A model generated the notes under the pieces. The model ran no database searches. It was given only the letters and a program-made list of their open reading frames with translations, and was not told where the DNA came from. 10,991 bases of DNA from Hymenobacter sp. (GTDB taxonomy: Bacteria; Bacteroidota; Bacteroidia; Cytophagales; Hymenobacteraceae), in the NCBI GenBank assembly GCA_025362615.1, contig JANYFQ010000558.1:1-10991 (forward strand), written 5' to 3'. Within the stretch, counting starts at the first letter, position 1; every line of letters begins with the position of its first letter. Below, piece by piece: positions 4,997-10,991 of this stretch. The position numbers and the translations under genes are program-made.

Positions 4997-7282
4997 ATGA
5001 AATCATTTACAGCAAATTTTTTAATCGTGCTGGGCCTTTTGGTGGCCTGCACCCTGCTGCCTGCCCGCACACTTGCCGGCGGCGGCGGCGGCGGCGGCAC
5101 CACATCGGTCGGCCAAATGCAAAGCTGGCTTTTCACCTCGCAACGCATCAACTTTGGCTCGGGCGGGGCAGTGGCCAGCACCCAGATTGCCGCCGGCCAA
5201 CCCAACGCGACCAGCACAGCCGTAGCTGCCGCTGCCTACAACAACAGCAACCAATTGCTGTTTTACGTATCGCACGATTTCTCCCGCACCGTTTACAACG
5301 CTTCCAATGTGGCGATTGGAAGGCTCAATGGCTTGGTCAATCCTAACAAGGGGCTTGGCGAAAGCGACTGGTCGGGCACCGGCCAGGAGATTGCGATAGT
5401 GCCCGTGCCCGGCTTGTGCCAGCGGTACTACGTCATCTACGCCCTCATCAGCAATTTCACGGGCACGGTGGGCTACGCCGAAATTGACTGCTCCGGTTCG
5501 TCGCCGGTGATAACCGCCAACACCCGCGACGTGGAGCCGTCGCGGACCGACGGCTCGGGCAGTGCCTACCCTTACGCCCCCAACGCCATTGGCCTGGCAG
5601 TTTCGAAACAGCTCCCCAACGGCACCCGCTACCTCTACACGGCCGGCAACGGCCTCGTCCGCCGCAACACCCTCAACGTGGGCGGCGGTTTTAGCAATCC
5701 CACGGTTATAATTTCGGGGGCACCGATAACTGCCAGCCGCTGCGAACTGGAGCTTTCGCCCGATGGCACCCGCATCGCCGTGGGCGATGGGGGTACGGTC
5801 AGGTTGTGCTACACGAGTAATTCGCAGGCCCCTCAAGTTACTCCACCCATCAGCTTTGCCAGCGGCCCGGCCTCCCGGCTTGTGGGCCTGGAGTTTTCGG
5901 CCGACAGCAAGAAGCTCTTCATCACGGGGTATTCCAGTGCGGGAAACGCCGGCGGCATGGCTGTTTACAACCTGCCTACCGGCACCCAGGCGGTGGTGGG
6001 CGGCAGCAATTTTGCCTTTGAGACGCAAGTGGAACTGGCCGCCAACGGCACTTTGTACGCGGCGGCCACCAACGGAGCCTTGCTGGCCATCGACCCCAAC
6101 ACGGCGGCTGTCGCAGTTACGGCGCTGCCAGCCATCGGCGTAGTTAGCAACAGCCCGGTTACAGGGTACTTCTTCCCTGACCAGATTGACGGGGAGGACT
6201 ACACGCTGAGTTTCGGCCCTTACCTGCCCAGCCTCACGGCCCTGCGCGTGGACGGGATGGCCGTGCGGGCCACCGCAGTGGGGACGGTGTACAGTTGCAC
6301 TCCGATGTTGTTCTACGCCATGCCCTCGGCCAACATCGTCGGCTTTGCACTGACGGTGACAAAAACGGACGCGAACGATACCCCCCTGGGCACGTACCAG
6401 CGCAGCGCGAACTATACTGCCCTGCCCGTTGATTTGCGGGCCTTCGACGGCGGGTACCTGACCAACCCCGCCAACACGGGCTACTACCGCCTGACGCTGG
6501 CGGGGCGCAACGCCTGCGGCAACACGGCGCAAGCCATTGGCCGGGTGTGGATAAGCACACTCACCCCCACGTCGGTTTCCTTCGCCTTCAATGGCTGCAC
6601 GGGGGTAGCCACGCCTGCCACGGCCACGAGCGTGAGCAGCCCGGCGGCGCTCGGTGCCTTCGGCGGCGGCGGCCTCGACATCAGCAACACCACCGGCGAC
6701 TACGATACCTACACGGTGGTGTTCGACCGCTACAACGCCGGCACTTACACGCAGGTGGGGCAGCCCGCCACCATTGCTAAACCCACCACCCCGGCGGGCC
6801 TCAGCACCGTCAGCCTGAGCTACCTGGCCGGCAACGCCGACCTGGCTCCCAACTACTTCCAGAGCGGACAACCCGGCTACGGACAGGTGTTCCGCCTTAC
6901 GCTGTCGGTGAGCAACGCCTGCGGCACCTCGCCGGCCCTGAGCGGGCATTTTGCCACCACCAATACCGCCTGCCGGCCGGTGGGCGGCGTTGCCACGGCG
7001 GCCCCGGCCCCGGCCGAAGCCTTGCGGGCCTACCCCAACCCGCTGCCGGCCGGTGCCACGGGCCACATTGCCTTCGTGCTACCTTCGGCGCAACGGGTAA
7101 GCCTGGTGCTGACCGATGGCCTCGGCGGACCGGCAAAACTGACCGTTTTGGAAAACGCTGCGCTCGAAGCCGGTTCGCAGGACGTGGCCTTTGATGCGTC
7201 GCGGCTGCCGGCGGGCCTGTATTTCTACCGGCTCACTACGGCTACCGGTACTGTCAGCGGCCGGTTGAGCAAGGCCGAATAA
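4997..7282 (+). CDS. Large T9SS type A sorting-domain protein with propeller-like N-terminal half
   Basis: A 761-residue surface or secreted protein of unknown function. The signal sequence MKSFTANFLIVLGLLVAC is followed by TLLPARTLA and a run of seven glycines (28-34). LVAC at 15-18 also fits a lipobox, so the export form is ambiguous. Residues ~60-390 carry beta-propeller-like repeats, seen in LELSPDGTRIAVGDGG (~251), LEFSADSKKLFITGYSS (~297) and VELAANGTLYAAATNGALLAID (~345). Residues ~400-660 hold two related modules ending YYRLTLAGRNACGNT (496) and VFRLTLSVSNACGTS (631). The C-terminus, from YPNPL at 679, is a type A sorting domain ending in the G-L-Y-F-Y-R-L strand and GRLSKAE. No catalytic motif is seen; a binding or adhesion role is possible but only inference. 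It is preceded by a 711-base gap and followed by a strong terminator, so it is probably monocistronic. Confidence 0.88.
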   Translation: MKSFTANFLIVLGLLVACTLLPARTLAGGGGGGGTTSVGQMQSWLFTSQRINFGSGGAVASTQIAAGQPNATSTAVAAAAYNNSNQLLFYVSHDFSRTVYNASNVAIGRLNGLVNPNKGLGESDWSGTGQEIAIVPVPGLCQRYYVIYALISNFTGTVGYAEIDCSGSSPVITANTRDVEPSRTDGSGSAYPYAPNAIGLAVSKQLPNGTRYLYTAGNGLVRRNTLNVGGGFSNPTVIISGAPITASRCELELSPDGTRIAVGDGGTVRLCYTSNSQAPQVTPPISFASGPASRLVGLEFSADSKKLFITGYSSAGNAGGMAVYNLPTGTQAVVGGSNFAFETQVELAANGTLYAAATNGALLAIDPNTAAVAVTALPAIGVVSNSPVTGYFFPDQIDGEDYTLSFGPYLPSLTALRVDGMAVRATAVGTVYSCTPMLFYAMPSANIVGFALTVTKTDANDTPLGTYQRSANYTALPVDLRAFDGGYLTNPANTGYYRLTLAGRNACGNTAQAIGRVWISTLTPTSVSFAFNGCTGVATPATATSVSSPAALGAFGGGGLDISNTTGDYDTYTVVFDRYNAGTYTQVGQPATIAKPTTPAGLSTVSLSYLAGNADLAPNYFQSGQPGYGQVFRLTLSVSNACGTSPALSGHFATTNTACRPVGGVATAAPAPAEALRAYPNPLPAGATGHIAFVLPSAQRVSLVLTDGLGGPAKLTVLENAALEAGSQDVAFDASRLPAGLYFYRLTTATGTVSGRLSKAE
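5078..5098 (+). repeat. (GGC)7 trinucleotide repeat encoding Gly28-Gly34
   Basis: Seven identical GGC codons in a row lie just after the export signal. Slippage would change the number of glycines without shifting the frame. Confidence 0.9.
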
Positions 7283-7300
7283 TTGCGTTTGTTGTAATTA

Positions 7301-7334
7301 CCCCGGCAGCCACTTGGTGGCTGCCGGGGCTTTT
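7301..7334 (+). terminator. Intrinsic terminator after the 761-aa gene
   Basis: A perfect 13-bp stem (7301-7313 with 7317-7329) with a TTG loop is followed by CTTTT. It starts 19 bases after the stop codon and separates this gene from the next, which begins 25 bases later. Confidence 0.85.
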
Positions 7335-7358
7335 GGCGTTAATTAAACACTAAAAAAA

Positions 7359-9083
7359 ATGAAATTTTTATCAAGAATAACCTGTCTTTTTTTGGTCTTT
7401 ATGAGCAGTGGCATCACTCTGGTTGTTTGTGGGCAAAATCTGGTTGTAAATCCATCATTTGAAAGGTACATATATTGCTTGAGAATTGTTTTTCCAGATG
7501 GGTCTAGTATTGAAAGTTTTGAAAGTTTTAATCCTTACGTTTATCCACTCGCATTCCCTGGCACCGGTGCGCCCGGCTGGTTTAGCGCCACCAACGGCCC
7601 AGTGTGGCATATGTTGCCCTGTAACACCCGCTTCAAGAAGCGGCAGTTTCAGCCGGCCGACTCGTCGTGGTTCATTCCGCATACGGGCGCGGGCTACGCG
7701 GTGCTGGGCATGGCCAACCCCGGTCTGACGGACAACCATCGTTCGTATTTGCAGGGGGCGTTGCAGCAGCCGCTACGGGCCGGCTGTACCTACCGGGTGT
7801 CGGCCTGGGTGCGCCTGTGCGGCACCCGCGACGGTGGCCCTGTGGCCTATGCCCGGCCCGTGGCCAGCGACCGGCTGGCGGCGTATTTCACGGTCAACCG
7901 CTTCGGCACCAGCAGCACCGCGCCCCTGCTGGTGGTGCCGGCCCAGGCCGAGCTGCTGCCCCCCGGCACGTTCGTGACCGATACCGTAGCCTACCGGCAG
8001 GTAAGCGCCACGTTTGTGGCGCAAGGCGGCGAGCGTTACTTCACGCTCGGCAATTTTCAGTTTGATGCGGCCACCGGGTTGCGCCGGCTGCTGCCGGGCA
8101 CCTACCCCGTAGCGGCCCGCTACGCCCTCGACGACATAGCCGTGGAGGCCGTGCCGCCCGCCGGCGTGGCCCTGGCCCTGGGGCCGGCCCCGTGGCTGGG
8201 GGGCTGCCCCGGCAGCGCCCCGGCCGTGCTGACGGCCCCGCCCGGCTTCGTGGCCTACCGCTGGAACACCGGCCAAACCACCCGCAGCATCGCCATCGGC
8301 CAGCCCGGCCGCTACGTCGTGACGGCCGATTTCGGCTGCGGCACCCTGCAAGACAGCGTGGACGTGCGCCGCTACAGCCCTGCCCAAACCCCGCTGCTGG
8401 GGCTGGCGGCCCCGCCCGCGCCGCTCTGCCCCGGCCAGCCCCTCACCCTCACGGCCCGGCCCGGCTTTGCCGACTACCGCTGGGCCGACGGCCCCACCGG
8501 CCCCACCCGCGCCTTCGGGCAGCCCGGCCGCTACCGCCTCAGCGCCCGCACCGCCGACGGTTGCCTCGTGCGCGACAGCGTGGACCTGGCGCTGCTGCCC
8601 GCCATCGCCCTGCCCGCCCGCCTGCCCGACACCCTGGTCTGCCAGCAAGTGGGCCTGCGCTACGCCCTGCCCACCCCGGCCCCCGGCACCGACTACACGT
8701 GGAACACCGACCCGGCCGGGCCGGTGCTGCGGCTGCTGCCCGGTGCGGCCGGTACCTACACCCTCACGGCCCGCACCCGCTGCGAAACCCGCACGGCTAC
8801 CCTGCGCGTGACCACTCAGGACTGCGCTCCGCTGCTGACCGTGCCCAACGTGGTAACGCCCAACGGCGACGGCCTCAACGACGAGTTTCGGGTGCTGGCC
8901 CCCACGCCGCGCCCGCTGCGCCTGCAAGTCTTCGACCGGTGGGGCCGCCAGGTTTTCGGCCGCGACGACTACCGGCGCGAGTGGCCCGGCGAACCGCGCC
9001 CGCCCGCCGGCGTGTACTATTACCTGCTGACCGACTCCGTCTATGGCCGCCGCTACCGGGGCTGGGTGGAGTTGGTGTACTGA
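7359..9083 (+). CDS. T9SS type B / gliding-motility-associated C-terminal-domain protein
   Basis: A 574-residue secreted protein of unknown function. The signal peptide MKFLSRITCLFLVFMSSG... ends near VCGQ (24-26) and is followed by NLVVNPSFE (27-35), the usual opening of a jelly-roll, carbohydrate-binding-like domain running to about residue 265. Then come three diverged Ig/PKD-like modules with the pattern YRW-N/D-G ... GQPGRY ... C ... DSV: near 292, 367 and 444. The last is looser (TDYTWNTD, AGTYTLTART). From residue ~495, VPNVVTPNGDGLNDEF ... LQVFDRWGRQVF ... PPAGVYYYLLTD ... GWVELVY is a textbook C-terminal domain for type IX export of type B cargo. The ATG follows an A8 run, a common leader in this phylum. 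The first ~200 bases are strikingly AT-rich compared with the rest. No enzyme motif is seen; adhesion or glycan binding is inference. Confidence 0.9.
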   Translation: MKFLSRITCLFLVFMSSGITLVVCGQNLVVNPSFERYIYCLRIVFPDGSSIESFESFNPYVYPLAFPGTGAPGWFSATNGPVWHMLPCNTRFKKRQFQPADSSWFIPHTGAGYAVLGMANPGLTDNHRSYLQGALQQPLRAGCTYRVSAWVRLCGTRDGGPVAYARPVASDRLAAYFTVNRFGTSSTAPLLVVPAQAELLPPGTFVTDTVAYRQVSATFVAQGGERYFTLGNFQFDAATGLRRLLPGTYPVAARYALDDIAVEAVPPAGVALALGPAPWLGGCPGSAPAVLTAPPGFVAYRWNTGQTTRSIAIGQPGRYVVTADFGCGTLQDSVDVRRYSPAQTPLLGLAAPPAPLCPGQPLTLTARPGFADYRWADGPTGPTRAFGQPGRYRLSARTADGCLVRDSVDLALLPAIALPARLPDTLVCQQVGLRYALPTPAPGTDYTWNTDPAGPVLRLLPGAAGTYTLTARTRCETRTATLRVTTQDCAPLLTVPNVVTPNGDGLNDEFRVLAPTPRPLRLQVFDRWGRQVFGRDDYRREWPGEPRPPAGVYYYLLTDSVYGRRYRGWVELVY

Positions 9084-9153
9084 GGCAGGGGCAGGGGCGC
9101 AAAGCGGTTCGTCCGGCCACTGCCCTGCCCACCGTTCTCCGCCTTTTCGGGGG

Positions 9154-9161
9154 TAATTTTG
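9154..9161 (+). promoter_or_regulatory. Probable -7 element for the GNAT/amidohydrolase gene
   Basis: TAATTTTG is an exact match to TAnnTTTG and lies 37 bases before the ATG at 9191, giving a leader of about 20 bases. No TTTG is seen 19-21 bases upstream, so only one of the two promoter elements is supported. Confidence 0.45.
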
Positions 9162-9190
9162 GGGCTTCATTGTCCTCTTCAACTCCCGTT

Positions 9191-10882
9191 ATGGCTGCTG
9201 CTTCTGCTCCCAAATCTTCTACCGGCGCTCACGCCAAAAAAGCGGCGAAAGCCGCGCCCGACGAGGCACCAATGGCCGGGCACCGGCTGGTGCTCCGCAG
9301 CCTGCGCCGGGGCGATTTCAAAGCCGTGAAAGACATCATGGACCGGGTGTACTCGAACATGGAAGGCGCCTGGGCCCAGGACGAGTACAACGCCCTCATC
9401 CGCAAGTTCCCCGAAGGGCAGATTTGCATCGAGGACAACGGGCAGGTAGTGGCCGCCGCGCTGGCCATCATTGTGGATTATAGCAAGTTTGGCGACAAGC
9501 ACACCTACACCAAAATCACGGGCAACGGCACCTTCAACACCCACGACCCCGACGGCGACACCCTCTACGGTGTCGATGTGTTTGTGGACCCCGAGTACCG
9601 CTCGTTGCGCCTGGGCCGCCGCCTGTATGATGCCCGCAAGGAGCTCTGCGAAAACCTGAACCTGCGGGCCATGCTCGCCGGCGGGCGCATACCGGGCTAC
9701 GCCGCTCACGCCGACGAAATGACCCCCGCCAAGTACGTGGAGAAGGTGCGGAACAAGGAACTGACCGACCCCATCCTCACCTTTCAGCTCTCGAACGACT
9801 TCTTCGTCCGCAAAATCATTCGCGGGTATTTGCCCTATGATTCCGAAAGCAAGTCGTTTGCCACGCTGCTGGAGTGGCTGAATGTGTACTACGAAGACGA
9901 CGAAAAACTCATCGGCAACCAGAAAAGCAACGTCCGCATCGGCATTGTGCAGTGGCAGATGCGGGCCACGCGCTCGCTGGAAGACTTGTTGCAGCAGATT
10001 GAATTTTTTGTCGATACCGTCAGCGGCTACAAGTCCGACTGCGTGCTGTTTCCCGAGTTTTTCAACGCCCCGCTCATGGCCCTCACCAACGAGAGTTCGC
10101 CGGCGGTGGCCATCCGGGCGATGGCGGCTTTCACCGAGCCCATCAAGGCCAAAATGATGGAGCTGGCCGTGAGCTACAACATCAACATCATCGCCGGCTC
10201 GATGCCCGTCTACGACGACGGGCGGCTGAGCAACGTGGCCTACCTCTGCCGCCGCGACGGCACCGTGGACGAGCAGTACAAGCTGCACGTCACGCCCGAC
10301 GAGGCCAGCTACTGGGGGATGCGCGGCGGCGACAAGCTCAAGTGCTTCGACACGGACTTCGGCAAAATCGGCATCCTGATTTGCTACGACGTGGAGTTCC
10401 CCGAGCTTTCGCGCCTGCTGGCCGACGAGGGGATGAAAATCCTGTTCGTGCCCTTCTGGACCGACACCAAAAACGCCTACCAGCGGGTGCGCCTCTGCGC
10501 CCAGGCGCGGGCCATCGAAAACGAGTGCTACGTGGCCATCACCGGCTCGGTGGGCAACCTGCCGCGGGTCGAAAACATGGACATTCAGTACTCGCAGTCG
10601 GCCGTGCTCAGCCCGTCGGATTTCGCCTTCCCGCACGATGCCATCGTGGCCGAGGCCACCCCCAACACGGAAATGACCCTGATTGCCGACCTCGACCTGA
10701 ACCTGCTCAAGGACCTGCACACGAGCGGCGCGGTGCGCAACCTGCGCGACCGCCGCAAGGAACTCTACTCGGTGAGCTGGGTGAAGAAAAACACCGACCG
10801 CACCGACGAGGAAACCAGCGCCGCCGCCGAAGAGAAACCCGCCAAAGCCCCGAGCCGGCGGCGGGCCATCGCGGCGGGGTAG
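9191..10882 (+). CDS. GNAT acetyltransferase fused to nitrilase-superfamily carbon-nitrogen hydrolase
   Basis: A 563-residue two-domain cytoplasmic enzyme of the known GNAT/carbon-nitrogen-hydrolase fusion family (Bacillus subtilis YhcX type). Residues ~30-235 are the acetyltransferase part; its acetyl-CoA-binding segment is VDVFVDPEYRSLRLGRRLYD (from ~127). Residues ~248-530 are the amidohydrolase, with the full triad: Glu289 in LFPEFF, Lys364 in EQYKLHVTP and Cys398 in ILICYDVEFPE. It should hydrolyse an amide or nitrile-like bond and may acetylate an amine; the substrate is unknown. The ATG at 9191 lies just after a -7-like promoter box. The open frame runs far upstream, but that part only shadows the preceding gene. 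Met28 is an alternative start. The first 27 residues and last ~30 are Ala/Lys/Glu-rich and look disordered. No neighbour suggests its pathway. Confidence 0.92.
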   Translation: MAAASAPKSSTGAHAKKAAKAAPDEAPMAGHRLVLRSLRRGDFKAVKDIMDRVYSNMEGAWAQDEYNALIRKFPEGQICIEDNGQVVAAALAIIVDYSKFGDKHTYTKITGNGTFNTHDPDGDTLYGVDVFVDPEYRSLRLGRRLYDARKELCENLNLRAMLAGGRIPGYAAHADEMTPAKYVEKVRNKELTDPILTFQLSNDFFVRKIIRGYLPYDSESKSFATLLEWLNVYYEDDEKLIGNQKSNVRIGIVQWQMRATRSLEDLLQQIEFFVDTVSGYKSDCVLFPEFFNAPLMALTNESSPAVAIRAMAAFTEPIKAKMMELAVSYNINIIAGSMPVYDDGRLSNVAYLCRRDGTVDEQYKLHVTPDEASYWGMRGGDKLKCFDTDFGKIGILICYDVEFPELSRLLADEGMKILFVPFWTDTKNAYQRVRLCAQARAIENECYVAITGSVGNLPRVENMDIQYSQSAVLSPSDFAFPHDAIVAEATPNTEMTLIADLDLNLLKDLHTSGAVRNLRDRRKELYSVSWVKKNTDRTDEETSAAAEEKPAKAPSRRRAIAAG

Positions 10883-10890
10883 GGGAGGCG

Positions 10891-10928
10891 GACGCGGGCG
10901 GGCGGCTTTTTGGCCGCCCGCCCGCGTC
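10891..10928 (+). terminator. Very GC-rich hairpin after the fusion gene
   Basis: A perfect 16-bp stem (10891-10906 with 10913-10928) encloses a T-rich six-base loop. It begins eight bases after the stop codon. It has no T-run on the 3' side, so it may act as a terminator or as an mRNA 3'-end stabiliser. Confidence 0.55.
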
Positions 10929-10991
10929 GGTAAAGGCGGTTTGGCCGAGGGGGGCGCGCGGGTCGTCGTCGTCACCGACGCGGGCGGGCGG
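10914..10991. repeat. Second inverted repeat sharing an arm with the terminator hairpin
   Basis: Bases 10914-10931 are perfectly complementary to 10974-10991 (18 bp), around a 42-base loop that contains four GTC copies. The left arm is the right arm of the preceding hairpin, so the two stems exclude each other. The repeat reaches the window edge and may continue beyond it. Confidence 0.7.

Noticed and set aside
5021..7066. Minus-strand open frame of 681 codons
   Set aside because: It lies fully opposite a recognisable T9SS cargo gene and encodes low-complexity Gly/Arg/His/Val sequence, the usual antisense shadow of GC-rich genes.
9084..9129. Imperfect hairpin after the type B cargo gene (GGCAGGGGCAG with CTGCCCTGCC)
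   Set aside because: Ten pairs with one bulge, a 25-base loop and no T-run make it too weak to call a terminator.
7773..9182. Minus-strand open frame of 469 codons
   Set aside because: Antisense to the type B cargo gene; low-complexity Gly/Ala/Val sequence.
8192..9190. Upstream extension of the fusion-gene frame by 333 codons
   Set aside because: This part overlaps the type B cargo gene in another frame and reads as Arg/Pro/Ala-rich nonsense. The ATG at 9191 matches the family and follows a promoter-like box.
9179..10975. Minus-strand open frame of 598 codons
   Set aside because: It is opposite the GNAT/amidohydrolase gene, whose catalytic residues are clear, and has no family resemblance of its own.

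Overview
The window looks like chromosomal DNA of a high-GC member of the Bacteroidota, most likely Hymenobacter or a close relative (inference). The signs are secreted proteins with C-terminal sorting domains of the type IX secretion system (T9SS), a Cytophagales-style carboxypeptidase-like regulatory-domain protein, A-rich leaders without clear Shine-Dalgarno sites, and TAnnTTTG-like promoter elements. All recognised genes lie on the + strand. Long minus-strand and off-frame reading frames are shadows produced by high GC content.

Layout. Bases 2-910 hold the 3' end of an envelope protein gene. Bases 911-1170 hold a large REP-like inverted repeat. Bases 1171-3025 hold scoA and scoB, the two subunits of a succinyl-CoA:3-oxoacid CoA-transferase used in ketone-body and short-chain acid metabolism. 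The pair is split by a small, lower-GC gene (1933-2310) for a 23S rRNA-intervening-sequence (S23/IVS) four-helix-bundle protein, which is flanked by inverted arms of 8-bp repeats. Bases 3026-3166 are a second repeat-bounded spacer without a gene. Bases 3167-4285 and 4997-7282 encode two T9SS type A cargo proteins, separated by a 711-base stretch with hairpins but no convincing gene. Bases 7359-9083 encode a T9SS type B (gliding-motility-associated C-terminal domain) protein behind a strong terminator. Bases 9191-10882 encode a GNAT acetyltransferase fused to a nitrilase-superfamily amidohydrolase, followed by GC-rich hairpins at the window edge.

How it fits together. ScoA and ScoB must assemble to make one enzyme, so the cassette between them sits inside a functional operon. 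Its layout, an S23 gene enclosed by complementary arms, copies that of IVS elements in 23S rRNA, but here in a protein-coding transcript. The scoB-downstream spacer has the same plan: 8-bp-period arms, one overlapping the upstream stop codon and one ending close to the next start. It may be a decayed or empty relative. This repeat-bounded cassette family is the most interesting signal in the window. The three T9SS cargo genes are probably separate surface-protein genes and not a pathway.
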